A DNA stretch of 64,000 bases from Eunapius fragilis (taxonomy: Eukaryota; Porifera; Demospongiae; Spongillida; Spongillidae). The number at the start of each line of letters is the position of its first letter. Within the stretch, counting starts at the first letter, position 1. The DNA is taken from NCBI GenBank assembly GCA_963681505.1, contig OY811977.1, forward strand, positions 6,278,970 to 6,342,969, written 5' to 3'. Made by a program: the position numbers and the translations under genes. Of the stretch, positions 11,886 to 27,664 are shown one piece after another. The notes beneath the pieces are model-generated. The model was not told the origin of the DNA, did not search any database, and worked only from the letters and a program-made list of their open reading frames with translations.

Positions 11886-12379
11886 CTATCTCATCAAATA
11901 TCAATATCTCACACGACAAAATCACATACAATCACGTGCTACACTTAATATACCCAACAATACATCACAATACTAATGTTTTACTGAAAATATAATTGAA
12001 TTCATTGAGTTACACGCAACATTATTGTTGCCTGGTTTTATGGTCGCCTTAAAATAGACTAACTGTCAACTATACATTTAACTATCTTGCCAGTTTTTAC
12101 AGTCTATTATACAATATTGTTAAGCTATAACGGACCATTGTATATTAAGTCCCTCATGCACTGGTCCTCAGTAGTGGTGAAGGGGTTCTAGTTTCCTGCA
12201 TAATTCGAACATTTGTCCTGTTCGCTATCACTGGATGACGTGACGGAAATACTGTTGGCCTCTGCTTCCTCTTCGACCGCTGATGCATTGAGCTCTTGTC
12301 GCATGCACTCCCGGGCGGAGATAGGACTGTAGTTTACTAGTATTTTATAGTGCTGCGCGCAACATGTTGCCTAGTGTAT

Positions 12380-12610
12380 GGTCGCCTATTAAGAAGGCGG
12401 TTTGGAGCCAGCTAAAAGAAGTCAACTGCTGTAGCCTAGCACCGTGGGATGGATACAAATTGGTTGGTGTGAAAGGTAGCCCTCTTTCAGAATGTGCTAT
12501 ATCAACATTGCAATTGGATATTGCTGGTACAACTTTTGTCAAGTGTCTGATTTTGTCATTGTTGATATAGATTGCATCGTTGGATCATACTTTTCTATAG
12601 AGGTGTCATT
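12380..12610 (+). mobile_element. Ty3/gypsy-type aspartic protease remnant
   Basis: Forward translation gives GYKLVGVKGSPLSECAIS, LQLDIAGTTF and, after a +1 shift, VSDFVIVDIDCIVGSYF. This resembles the flap to DxILG portion of a retropepsin. The catalytic DTGA block is not seen, so the copy is broken. Confidence 0.55.
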
Positions 12611-13361
12611 GACTTGTCAAAGAACACCTCCAATTCAGAAATGTTATAGTACCACTGAGCGAGGTGCCAGGAAAGATCACCTCGAACCACACCGACAGAT
12701 GCAGCCATGAACTCCAGATAGACTTGGCTGAAACCTTTGCTATTGTGAGGTACAAGCGGTAAAGCTACTTTCCGCCATTTTTACGTTTATTTACGAATAG
12801 TTCATAACTGTACATTAATAGAGTACAATATATACAAACAACCATGCTCAAAACTGCTCCCAAATCTTCAAGCAGGTTCTATGTTGTGGCTTCTGAGTAG
12901 TACCGTACGTGCGATGAAAGCACGTCAAACTACTGAAGAGGAAACTTATCTTGCATAAATGGTATTCTGAATCAGCATGGTGGCCTTAACACGTTCATTA
13001 CAGTTTATAACAGAGATTAACGAAGGACTCCACTGATAGGGGTGAGTTATATTATAACATAGACTTTAAAGGCCATAACCTAGACCTGAGGATCATTACA
13101 GATAAATCCTTTTAATAATACTGAGCAACGGCTGAAGCCTTTATAGCAAATGACAACTCTGAGACATCAATTTAGGTTGGTCGGATTCTTTATAATACCC
13201 AATTCTGCTGGTCCAATCCTCAGTGACATTCCCACGGACTTCCATTTAGCAGCCATATCCACCACTGCATCCATTAAATCTGAAAGATTATCATCATCTG
13301 TATGTACAGGGGGTGACAATGGTAAGACACAAAACACATTACATTCTACTGAATGTACCAA

Positions 13362-13530
13362 ATGTCTCCGCGTAATCAAAAGAAGAGATCTAAGCAAAAA
13401 GCGGAATACCTCCAAAAGCAAGACGAGAACAAAGCTAAAGCCCGAGCGCTCTACAAGGCCAATCCCGAAAATAAGAAGGCCTCTGTACGCGACAGCTACA
13501 AGGCCGATCCCGAAAAAGAATTAAGAAGGG
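13362..13530 (+). mobile_element. Helitron-type basic repeat protein fragment
   Basis: MSPRNQKKRSKQKAEYLQK opens a basic stretch with imperfect repeats of the type YKANPENKKASVRDSYKADP. From memory, such (S)YKADPEKKKASVRD repeats occur in sponge proteins linked to Helitron/PIF1-helicase elements; this link is an inference. The frame ends soon after, so it is a fragment. Confidence 0.5.
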
Positions 13531-13602
13531 ACAACGCGGTACCACAGGGGTCACACACCACTACCACGCAAAGGTACGTTATGGCATGTTGGCTGTGCAT
13601 GC

Positions 13603-13707
13603 AATATTTGTACAGCATAGTCGGGGCGGCCCTACTACCGCGTTTGGTCGGGCTTGTCACCCTACTACCTGACCAAACGCGGTAGGAGGGCCCGCCCGAC
13701 TATGTAC
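13603..13707. repeat. Compact inverted repeat
   Basis: tacagcatagtcggggcggc...ccgcgtttggtcggg is mirrored by ctgaccaaacgcggtag...gcccgactatgtaca, with a loop of about 15 bases. Probably a small foldback element. Confidence 0.75.
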
Positions 13708-13709
13708 AG

Positions 13710-14640
13710 CACGGATCTGCACAAAACCATTCACTTCACATGTAAAGCATGCTTGGTGACTCAACTGTGTGTACAGTAGTGTCTATTGTTTTATTCTGAT
13801 GTATAAAAAGGCTACCTTATCTTTAAAACTCCCCTTGTCTAGCTATGTACTATGTATGTTGCAATTGTATGAATATAATTGCAGTTGCAAGGGCTGAGAA
13901 CTAGGTGAAATGAAAATAACTGCAACCATATCCTTCTACCATATAACTCCTTGTATGAACCCAAATCTCATGCACTAATATAATGGTGGTCTTAAAAAAG
14001 CTACTCTTAGGGATAGTGAGCTGTAAATGATGCCTTTTGTAAGTCTCATCCATTGCTAGCTCAAAATGTTGTTACTTGATCTGCCCATGCAGCAGTAAGT
14101 AAGATTGGGGCAAAGGCATTGGTTTCTAAAGCAATAAGTGTACAAAGAGCAAAAGCAGGGTCATTGCTAAAAATTATCTGTGAAATAAATGCAATGAAAT
14201 TAGGAGAAAATGATATGTATACCTCAATGGTAGGTGTGTAGTGTCAGAGGAGATAGGGGACAGAGATAAGGTTACCATGCGCCCCTTGAAATGGAAACGT
14301 ACAAATGAATGTCGCAACCTCACTAGTGAAGAAGTAGTAATAGTGTTGAGGACAAAGTCACTGTTCCAAATGTCCATTGAAGGCTTGATAAACTTGATTC
14401 AGGGTGTGGACATGTTCATACTTTGAAATTTAATTCTGGGATTATTGAACAGCTTGGGCATCCTATTAATTGTGAGCTTCCAGAATGCTCTAGTCCATTG
14501 TGGGTTATTAGGGTAGCTCCACCTCACTTTCCTGTATTAAGGGCTTTCACTAGGCTACTTTATAAAGCTCGCAAATGCCACATGAACGTTTGAGGACGTC
14601 CCTGCAGAAGAAGAGGGTGCGGGCAAGGACAAATGATTAT
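13710..14640. other. Nothing recognised
   Basis: Open frames are short and give no family match I recognise. An ATA/ATT trinucleotide run follows at about 14660-14697. Confidence 0.3.
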
Positions 14641-14749
14641 AAATACAACAAATTTGTACATCATAATAATAATAATAATAATTATTATTATTATTAAATG
14701 ACATGAATATACAGAAACAACACTGATTAAATACAAAGTACAGCTCTAC

Positions 14750-15465
14750 AGTACACGAGCTATCCTAGAGAGGATAGCTGTAGCATTAGCCCTGACCAGG
14801 TGGAGATTCAGTCGGCCATAGATCTCATTAAGTACGATGGACTTTGGCCGACACATGGAAGTGGCAAGTCTAGAGGCTACAGAGGAGATAATGGCAGTGG
14901 CTTCTTTTCCCCAAGCTCCATATGTTTCAACTACCATAGGGACACATACCCATCCTAGATCTGAGCATTTGGGGTCATTGGCTTGGTGTTTCCTAGACTC
15001 AGTGGCGCGGGCAGCAGCTGTGGCCGACACTCCCGCTTCCAACAAATTAACAGGGTTTAGCGGTGAGGTGATGGACACATCTAATGCTGCTGTTCTGCCC
15101 AAAAAACCAGTTAGGAAGAAGTATGTCAGCTGGACGGGTCTTACTGTGGTCTCTACTTAGGTTGTTGCCGACTTCCACCTTAACACCTATGTGAGCCCGA
15201 CGACATGTCTCCACCAGGATGTCCCTAATCATGTTATGCCGAGTTACCACATCACCACCATACTTGCAGGTAACTGCATGGTGGCCAAGGTGGTCAAGTG
15301 TACTACCTGGGCATAGTGCACATGGTGAGCCCTCTGAAACATCAAGGCCAAGCCACCATTTGATGGTTACCTGGAAAACAGGAGGATCCATGTGAAGCCC
15401 TAAGCTCTCGGAGGGCACAACTGAAAGCCAGGATGCTGCATGGGGAGAGGAAACTGACAAAAGAC
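14750..15465 (-). mobile_element. LINE fragment, best-preserved RT C-terminal region
   Basis: The reverse strand encodes PHAASWLSVVPSESLGLHMD, then a CxLC...DHLGHHAVTCKYGGD zinc-like block, RHNMIRDILVETCRRAHIGV and TRPADILLPNW. After a frameshift near 15050-15100 come SITSPLNPVNLLEAG, VETYGAWGKEA and RLNLHLVRANATAILSRI. This is the C-terminal region of a non-LTR retrotransposon polyprotein. It serves as the reference for the other LINE fragments in the window. Confidence 0.85.
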
Positions 15466-15610
15466 GTGCTTTGTCTGCTACTGAAGATGAGTTCAGCAGT
15501 AAGTTATTTTTTATTGCATTAAGAGATAAAGGGGATCATCCAAATTCTATACACTCTTCCAACATTTGATTATTGACTACGATACTGCTATGACAGCTAG
15601 GGTGAAAGAA

Positions 15611-15892
15611 ACTTATGTAAAAACATTCTCTAACGAGATAGTTGTTTGTATATAGGATTGACCAATGGTGGTGTTAAAAGCACAGAAACAAGAGTGACAG
15701 AAATTTTACTGGAAATTTGAAATAGGCCTATATTTAGCACACTTACAATAAAACACCACATGCCTGAGTAATGGGCCTATTTCAATTTTCCTGTAAAATT
15801 TCTGTCACTCTTGTTTCTGTGCTTTTTACACCACCATTGGTCAATCCTATATACCAACAACTCTCTCATTAGAGAATGTTTTTATTTACTTG
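15611..15892. mobile_element. MITE family A, copy 2
   Basis: The ends gtaaaaacattctctaacg and agagaatgtttttatttac pair. The arms run inward over about 120 bases and share the core cctatatttagcacac with the copy at 6509-6815. Confidence 0.85.
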
Positions 15893-16119
15893 TTAAATAA
15901 TTGTGCACCCAAAACCAGTTTGTCCAGTGCAGAAACCAGTTTGGACCTATAATACTAATACCTGTGGAAGACAAGTACAACCTGAAATGCCAGACTACCG
16001 TCTCATCTACAGAAACACAGTACAAATTAAGGTTACCTACTACCATTGTCAAATAGACCCTACACTACACTCCCCCTCACTTAGACCTTGTCTCATCATA
16101 ATCAGGCAGGGAACAGTGA

Positions 16120-16690
16120 CGTAATGATCGGTGGAGTGCTGGTACAAGAGGAACCATTGGTGGTTCGGGTACTTCAGGTGCTTGTGGTTCTTCCGTCTGT
16201 TCTGGATCATCCCCAGCTGGCTCCTTGACTATAATGGGAACCTTTGGTACCTGGTCATTGTCATTTTCTGCTTCTCCAGCGAAGGGGTCTTCCCCATCTT
16301 CAACAGTGCCCCTTGTAGCCTAAGCCTTAACATGATCGACATGATAACGGGCCTCGCGTCCATGTGGAAACTTCACCACCAATGACAGGGGGCCTGAACA
16401 CTTTGCCACCACTGCTGAAATTCATTTAGGTGAACCCCTGTGGTTTAGTACATACACTGTATCTCCAACATTGAATAAGTGATATCGAGCATGCTGGTCA
16501 TGTCCTGTCTTCTGGCGTTCTTGGATTTTTTCTTACATGTGACTCCAGGTCTGTGTTCTTGCATTCTTTGTTCTGCCTTTCAGGAACCATGAAATCAAGG
16601 TGTGATCATCATCTTGGTTGACGACCAAAAAGCAGCTTTGCTGGAGATCAACACGTTGTTGAGTGTGGGGCTAGTCTGTATTGAAAAAGG
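16120..16690 (-). mobile_element. Ty3/gypsy-type integrase C-terminus remnant
   Basis: Reverse-strand reading gives HARYHLFNVGDTVYVLNHRG, then VAKCSGPLSLVVKFPHGREA and RYHVDHVKA, followed by an acidic, proline-rich tail (GDDPEQTEEPQAPEVPEPP). This is the GDxVYV and GPxxYxV part after the integrase core. Stops and shifts break it. Its orientation is opposite to the gag/protease remnant, so it is a second element. Confidence 0.75.
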
Positions 16691-16699
16691 AAACGTATT

Positions 16700-17990
16700 A
16701 AGTAAGCATAACAATTAAGCAAAAAAATAAGAGTATTACTTACTACCTGACGCATGCATATTACACTTTGCACATAGCGCCAGAGATATTATTATGTACA
16801 TGTTGTGCCTATGATGGTAGAAAGTGAATTGATTGGTCGTTAAAACTGTACTCCAGTGCATGTAGGAACATATTCACATGTGGAATTGATATCCTGTACA
16901 TGTACATGTAGGTTTGGTTGTCAGAATTATGCGACATGAATAAAAGGCACAGCTGTAATAGGTTTTGCTGCGATTTGTTCTTTATATTCCACTGGCTGTG
17001 TACATGTATGTCTGTATTTACTAAGAATGTATATGTACTGAAAAGTCTCCAGGCATTTCTCAATGGTAACAGGTTTCAAGTATGTGCCTAGACCAATGGA
17101 ATATTACAAGCATGCCTTTTTATGAACTGTTGATAGATGTACATGTAGGTGGCAGACAGTCATGATTTATGTACATGCATGTCATCAGACTAATTATATA
17201 AGTGGGACAAATCTCCCTTCCAGTTAGTATTATGTGAACTGCAAAGAGCCTCTATCAAATGGTCATTACACTTGGACTACCCATCATAAAGTTATAAGGC
17301 ACTGAATTTTAAAATAGCTACACATTTCAATGCAACTGCTACTATACTTTTTCTATTGCTTGTGTTTGAGGTGTCCCTCTACTCAGAAATGAAATAGCTG
17401 AATGATTACATAGTATAATTTCATCTCCTACATTTTTACTAACCCCACAATGGCACTATGAAGATTTATTCTGAATGGATTGTTACTATTGGTAACTGTT
17501 CCTAGCACGACCTGATAGGAAGGCTAAGACAACAACAACCAAAGCATGAGAATTTTTTCTCTCTAAAAGCACATGACGTTATGACATAGCGTACAGTAAT
17601 AGGGTAAGGCTTAAAACATGGTCGTTCAGAATAACAAACATGATATGTTATTTACATACGACCAATCAATTTCCAATATGCTGATAAGTGGGGCTACCTC
17701 CCGCTGCTCTTCTGACTTTATTACAGCATATCTGCTTTATTTAGGTGGTTCCCAGCATTTAGATCAATCTGTCGAACTCCCACAGTGAAATAAAGCGTCC
17801 AATCATTTAGAAATCATTGCGTGCACGTAACTGAACAGAAAAAATTAAAATACAGCGCGTGATTTTTGGTTCAATCAATGGTTTTAAATTAATGCACGAA
17901 ATTTTTCCCTGTGTCCTTGGCAGCACTATGTTGTGCTGTACATGATGCTCAGACTACCATGTAACTAACACAAACTTGGGCTTTTACTAC
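16700..17990. other. Intergenic with one dispersed repeat B copy
   Basis: At about 17240-17342 a copy of dispersed repeat B is present (ctgcaaagagc...ggcactgaatttt...acatttcaatg). A near relative lies at 24475-24600. I see nothing else. Confidence 0.5.
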
Positions 17991-18129
17991 ATGGAAAGAA
18001 AGATTTTCTGCGTACACAGACTTCTTCCCTTCATCATTCCCTCTCATCCACTTATTGTATTCTCGTGTCCACTGTGTATGGCAACAATACACGTGATGTA
18101 AGACTCGTGTGTTGCCACTTGCAACTTGT
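17991..18129 (-). CDS. Exon-like ORF of unknown family
   Basis: On the reverse strand a good acceptor (ttattcccttcag) opens a frame of about 46 residues with VLHHVYCCHTQWTREYNKWM and EGKKSVYAENLSFH, ending at a possible donor (gtagta). The aromatic spacing faintly recalls an MRG-type chromo barrel. I found no partner exon, so it may be an isolated or relic exon. Confidence 0.22.
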
Positions 18130-18381
18130 CTGAAGGGAATAAAATTAATGATCAAATATTTAAATTTACAAAGGAACCAAGCACAGATTAATGAATCTAT
18201 ACATTTATGCGTGGATAACATCACTTCCTGCGTGTAGTCATTACTCGAACTTTCAAAGATTGTTTTAAACGAATGTCAACTATGTCTCCGTAGTACTCAT
18301 TATTCACGTAGGAAGAGTACAATCACGTGATAAATGTGGTGCATAGATAATAATCTATTATGTAAGTGTGTGCTTACGACA

Positions 18382-21287
18382 ATGAAGATCGTTCCGATGG
18401 TTAGCCCTTCAAAGCCAGCAAAGACTGTGCACATTGCTATAGGCTTCTTCTTCTTCGTGAATTACATCGTGGGCGTGGGGTTTCTCGGTATCCCCAAAAC
18501 CTTCGACAAGGCTGGGTTCTTTCCTTCACTCTTCACGCTCGTGGCTATATCGTTTTTCGCCTGGACGACGGCAACATGGCTGATCGAAGTTGTTTCCCGG
18601 GCACAGGTTAGCGAAAGAGGCTTCCGTGGTGGGCCGAGGGGGCGTGTAGGGAGGGGGTGGGGTTTGCCGTTGACAAGAGAACGTATGGAGTATTGCAGCT
18701 TCACATTATCATGTTTGTTTACAGTTACCTATAATAAGAAAAGAGGGGGGTAGCGCTAAAGTTCTCTTTCTGGAGAAGAGTGCATGACATACAACCTAGC
18801 TGACAGAAGTCTGCAGAAGTGTACAGTGATGAAGTAATAACCCATCTTTATGATATTCCCTCCGCCCACCCTCTTCCTCCTCCTCCCCCTCATCCTCCTC
18901 CTCCCCCTCTTCCTCCTCCTCCCCCTCTTCCTCCTCCTCCCCCTCCTCCTCCTCCTCCCCCTCCTCCTCCTCCTGATTCATTATTGCGCTTACCCACCCT
19001 CCATTCTCATCCCCCACCAGGCTCTTGAAGACGTATCAGCATTCACTCCCCACCCTCCCCGCCCCTCCCCCGTGCTGACCCCACCTCGTCCCGACTTCAG
19101 GCTGGACGCTGACAGGAAGTTCGAACAGACGGAGCTCTGTGAGCTCTTTGTGGGCCGCTGGCTCAAGTACCTCTACACCATCGTCCTCTCCATATCCATC
19201 TTCTCTGCCCTGTGGGCGTATGGCACTGTGGCTGGCTCCGCCTGGTCCACAAACCTGCCGCTCAAGTTTGGTCCGTTCAATATGTGCAACGAGTCCGACT
19301 TCAACGAGCTCCCCACGCCAGGCCACGCCCCATGCCTCGCCTCCTACCGCTTCTGCGTGTTCCTCTTCTCCGTGATAGTGGTCCCCCTGTCTCTCCTGGA
19401 CCTCAGGGAACAGAGCGTCGTCCAGACTGCTCTGGGTGTGGCCAGGTTCACCCTCATAGGCTCCATAGTGCTCTACTGTGTGGTCAGGCTGATACAAGAC
19501 GGCAGTGGGCGGAGCTCCCTGGCCCAGAATGGTACTGCTAGGGACGATGCACGGGAGTTCAGCACCGTCAGCTTCACAGGTTGGATGGGGTCCATCCCGA
19601 TATTCCTGCTGGCCCAGACCTTACACCCAGGCCTGGTGGCCCTGGCCCACCCCATCAAGCAGAAGGCACACATGCACTGGCTGCTGATGGCCGTCTTCGT
19701 TGTCAGCAGCACGTTTTACATCACCATGGGAATGGTGGTGTCCTTGTGGTTTGGGGATGAAACGTTGGACACAGCGACGTTGAACTGGGTGAGTTACTTT
19801 TTTTGGAAGCGTTTTGCTTTCCTAACTAACTGGGTGGACCTCTTTACTAACTAAGTGGACCTATTTACTAACTAGGTGGACCTCTTTACTAACTAGGTGG
19901 ACCTATTTACTAACTAGGTGGACCTCTTTACTAACTAGGTGGACCTATTTACTAACTAGGTGGACCTCGTTACTAACTAGGTGGACCTCTTTACTAACTA
20001 GGTGGACCTCTTTACTAACTAGGTGGACCACTTTACTAACTAGGTGGACCTCTTTGTTATCTAGATAGCAGTACCATGTGGGTGGAATAAGTATTGTGTG
20101 ATCGTTGTGCTCAAGAACCCAAAAATGGAAGGGGTGATGGGATTGTGTACTGAAGGTGATAACCCCTCCCACTTTTATATATCTTGCAATTTGGGCTATT
20201 TGAGGCCTTACTTTGCAGGAGGCACACTTACAGCCTTGTTTATCACTTGTGGCCTTGTTACTTGCACTGTACAGTACCGGCTCGGTCATAGAGAAATTTC
20301 GCAGCTTGCTCATAAGAGAAAATAAAGTGTACACATTGGGACTAAACCAACTATTAGCTTTCATAGCGGTTGCTATGAACACTGATGGTTTCTTTAGTTA
20401 CCAATGTATACGCTTTATTTTCTCTATGATCGAGCTGCGAATTTTCTCTATGATTGAGCCGGTACTATAATTCAGAATATATCTTGATGATGCTAAACAT
20501 TTACCTACCAAAAACTCCCCTTCCCCTCCCTCCTCCCCTTCCCCTCCCTCCTCCCCTTCCCCTACCTCCTCCCCTTCCCCTCCCTCCTCCCTTCCCCTCC
20601 CTCCTCCCCTTCCCCTACCTCCTCCCCTTCCCCTCCCTCCTCCCCTTCCCCTATTAGGTGCCACTCACGACCTCGGCACACTCATTGCAGCTTCGCATCC
20701 TCTCCTATCTCATTGTCCTCTTCCCCTCCCTTGACGTCTGCACCACCTACCCCCTCCTGGTCTGCACCCTGGCCAACAACTTCTTCCTCATCTTTACGGG
20801 GAGGGACACCTCCCAGTCCAGGACCACCCGCGACGTGTGCGTCCGTCTCGCCCTGAGGGCCGTCATCGCCACCCTCCCCATCATCTGTGCTTTACTGCTC
20901 TCCAACCTCATCTACGTGCTCACCTACAGCGGTCTCGCCACCTTCTTCAACTTCTTCTTCTTCCCCGCGGCCCTCCAGCTGCTCTCCCAGAGAAAGTGCC
21001 TCAGCGTGTTCGCCGCCAGGAAGGTCACCTTTGTCGATGCGCAACCCGCAGAGGGTGACTCGGAGACAATGCCTTTGGTTCAGAAGACTCCTTCGCTTGC
21101 TGCTACAGCTCCCTGTGCCACCTGGACCAACAAGGCTGCCTACTGGACGCCGTACTCGTTTTCGGTCATCAGCCATCCGGTCACTGTTGTCGTGGTTACG
21201 GTGGTGGGAGTGGTTTTGTTCCTGTTCAGCTTGGCAGGGACTGTGCTAAACACAGTACGGAATGATTTGAATCCTCCTGCAGAGTGA
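18382..21287 (+). CDS. Multipass transporter, amino acid/auxin permease (Aa_trans) type
   Basis: Three exons join in phase 0: 18382-18606, 19021-19788 and 20658-21287, giving about 540 residues. About eleven membrane segments are visible: two in exon 1 (including FFFFVNYIVGVGFLGIPKTF, the typical first helix with a G-G-IP bend), five in exon 2 and four in exon 3. A hydrophilic loop with NxS/T sites follows helices 3 and 5. The first-helix pattern and order recall SLC36/SLC38 and TMEM104-like members of the APC fold; the substrate cannot be read. An upstream in-frame ATG at 18334 exists, but 18382 gives a cleaner N-terminus. Both introns hold pyrimidine-rich or tandem repeats directly before the acceptors. 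A polyA-like aataaa lies near 21456. Confidence 0.85.
18866..18975 (+). repeat. CCT-rich simple repeat in intron
   Basis: Runs of cctcctcccc units precede the transporter exon 2 acceptor (cccccaccag). It may act as an enlarged polypyrimidine tract. Confidence 0.85.
19824..20062 (+). repeat. 21-bp minisatellite carrying TACTAAC in each unit
   Basis: About eleven units of ctttactaactaggtggacct start about 35 bases after the transporter exon 2 donor. Ten contain TACTAAC, the ideal branch-site sequence, followed at once by TAG. Confidence 0.93.
20511..20656 (+). repeat. Pyrimidine minisatellite abutting an acceptor
   Basis: Units of cccttcccctccctcctc run to within a base of ctattag, the acceptor of transporter exon 3. 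It forms the intron's polypyrimidine tract. Confidence 0.88.
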
Positions 21288-21599
21288 TAGCCACTTTATC
21301 TTAGCGGTATCTAAATATTGAACTAAATGGTTTTGTATATTTGATGGAATTGGAATATCCATTGCAGAAATCATTTGCATCGAACACTCCTCCATGCATG
21401 AGTAGAATTACACTGATAATATTATCTCTGGTTAATAATTAAAGTTAGTGATCCGTAATAAAACCTTAGGTGTACAAATATGACTGCAGTGAGTTATGCA
21501 AATTTAGAAAATATATTTGTCATGGTACCAACACCATTTAATCATTACAAGCTATTTATACATATTACATAATCATACACCCACAAATAAAGTCAAGTC

Positions 21600-21930
21600 A
21601 CGAGGGCAGGAACTCCCTTGCCAAGATGGCTCTGGCATGGACCTGACCAAGGTGAAGTTCAGCCTACTGTAATGTCCGCAAAGACAGAAGGTTTGGTAGA
21701 GGACATGCTGATGGCAAGGTGGGAGATGTTACAGTGATATCAAAAGCTGCATGCTTCCCACCCAGCAATGAGCACATCTGCAGGTCTGGTGTGGCTGTGA
21801 TCTCTCGTAAGACCATGACCCTTCTCCACACTCACACTCAGATGAGCTCGCCAACAGAAGTCCACAAAGACATCACGCAAGTGATTGTGCCTTACCACCA
21901 TGCCTGCAGGTTACACCATGGTGACACAGG
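21600..21930 (-). mobile_element. LINE fragment
   Basis: The reverse strand gives GVTCRHGGKA, GLTRDHSHTRPADVLIAGW and DITV-like text. These are the same blocks as at 14750-15465, with frameshifts. Confidence 0.6.
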
Positions 21931-21959
21931 GGATCAAGAGCCACATCCTAGCTGGCAAA

Positions 21960-22800
21960 AGGGGCACAGCTTAAAAGCGTGCCTTTGGAACTAATACGTT
22001 GTATACGCGCGCATGCACATCAAAGAACCACAAAAGCGCGCGTGACGTGCAACGCTCACATAATGATTAATTTGCACCAACACTATCAGAGAGCACGAAT
22101 TATAGCGCCCCAGTTCAACATTTGTGGCTATCTACTTCTTAATTATATAGCGTCGACTTCTTATCGGGTTTAATTGTGGTGACGGCAAGATTCCAGCGTT
22201 TAAGATACAAAAGATTGTACCAAAGGAATTGTACGGCTCGCTACCTTCGAGCACAAATAAATATCTCTGCTACTGTGAATATAGAAATGGCATTCCAGTT
22301 GATTTTAAGCACAGCTATACATGTGAATTAATGCAATAACAATAGACACAAACATATTTGATCAACAGAAAAATCAGCCTATAATACTCATATACTGCTA
22401 GGGGTGGTGGAAAGAGATAGCACTGCACAGCATAGCAAAACACAGCCAACACCCTCAACCAGCCCATGAGAGAATATGCCCTGCCTTTCAGATAGACCAG
22501 CTTCTCTTCCCTGGAATAAACAAGGGTGTAAAGACGCCAACGCCATGTTCAACATCTCGAATGCGTTGTCATATTCCCTTCCGTGGGAGCGAAAGGTTTG
22601 GAAACCTAGCTAGAGGTATTTCGGTAGTCAAAATATGCATCCTGGAACTGTTAGTCGACCACGCCTAATATACGTATTGCCAAGTGCCTTATATATGAAA
22701 ACTCGATCGTAACGCTGTTTAGAAATGCAAACGGCGCGGCGCACATTAAATCAATTTGCTCATCACGTGCAGATATGATCATACAAGAAGAACACAAAGT
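21960..22800. other. Intergenic, nothing recognised
   Basis: Lies between the LINE remnant and the 3' end of RPS14. No coding block, RNA gene or tandem repeat is evident. Confidence 0.35.
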
Positions 22801-22805
22801 ACTGT

Positions 22806-26255
<3,450 letters not shown>

Positions 26256-26606
26256 GCCTATGGAACGAGAGCGACGGAAATGTAAAAGAACCACCAACTA
26301 TACGCTTCGACGTAGTCAACCTGTGTTTCTATGCAAGAAGTATACCGATGTACACGGAATTCGATGTACCGGTGGCTAGCAACGTGGAGACACCAAAGAG
26401 AAATTTCCGCGCATGCGCAGCCTCCTATGTCGTAAATTCGCGGCCGTTTACGGAGACGTGCTGTTTTGCAGTCCAGTTGCCATCACTTCGCAAGTTCAAA
26501 ATACTGTTACGTATATACCAAACGTACAAAGTGTACTATGCACTTGACATATCCAGGATTTGGACCTCAAGACCTGGGTGGCGCTGCAGGAACCTCATTG
26601 GTCAAG

Positions 26607-26671
26607 CTTAGTCTGGGGACACGACTGATGGTTTTTACTATTAGTCGGGTCCCCAGGCTAGGTAAAGCTAT
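26607..26671. repeat. Small inverted repeat, gtctggggac type
   Basis: agcttagtctggggacacgac pairs with gtcgggtccccaggctaggt across a 20-base loop. The related text tagtctggggaccctag is seen at 52833 and in TIR-like form at 55330, suggesting a common transposon end. Confidence 0.6.
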
Positions 26672-26679
26672 CCCCAATT

Positions 26680-27660
26680 CATCATGCTCGAGCAAGGACA
26701 GATCCAGAAAGAGGGTTATAGCATTTTCGCCCCCCCCCCCCCCCCCCCCCGTACATCCACAACTACCATATATAGACCACTGTGCTTAACGATAAATGAA
26801 ATTAAAGGCTGCATTCATGTAGAGTCACGCCGGGCTGTTAGACGATTTTGTTCACAAGGACGGGGAGGGGGAGGGGGGGGTGTGTACTTTGGGGGTCTAA
26901 AGATCGCCTGGGCCTAAGATTTCTGCATGTCGCATGTTGTTCTTACGAAAGGTCCATGCACACCACGTGCACTGAAGGGTCATGTATAGAGACTTCTTTT
27001 CAAAACGGTATGGTCTTGTGCGCGGCTAGGGTTTCAACTCCGACCCCTTCCAGGGACACGCCCCCACAGTAAATGTCATTTTTAGACCACACTGATTAAT
27101 AACCCATATTGGAACTTCACACCTGTACTTTGGCTTAGGACATCAGAAGCCGAAGATCTTGGTAGAGATGTATGGAAAGCTAAACATAGCCATGGTGGGT
27201 ACAATGCCATGCAGAGCTCTCTTAAGTAGAGAGAGTAATTTGGTTTAGTTACTCTATATGTTCAGTGTAGTAGTTAGAATGTGTGTGCATGTATTATGTT
27301 TAATTACAATACTAAAATGATGTATTATTCACACTCATTATGTCCTGCGTTAAATCCGCCACGTTATTCAAGCTACATACTTGAGTCTTGCTTCATTGTG
27401 TATTTACGAAGTGTACTTAAAAAATAATAGTAATTTATACGCACTGTGTTCTAGGTGGCAAGTGACTGCTTTGTTAGGGTCCCCAGGCCTCTCTCACTAT
27501 GCAGCACTGGTAGGCACCTGATGAAGACGAACAACGTTATCAAACAAGCACATCACAAAAATGACCTATCCCTTCTCCCATACTACCTCCACCTAGCCTC
27601 TGCCCAGGTCACAAAGTCCTCCTCCACTGATCTGATGGTATAGGGAAGGTGTACGGCTAC
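26680..27660. other. Intergenic, only a poly-C tract
   Basis: Contains a run of about 20 C at 26731-26750 and a G-rich stretch near 26863-26885. No coding block is recognised. Confidence 0.35.
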
Positions 27661-27664
27661 CTGC

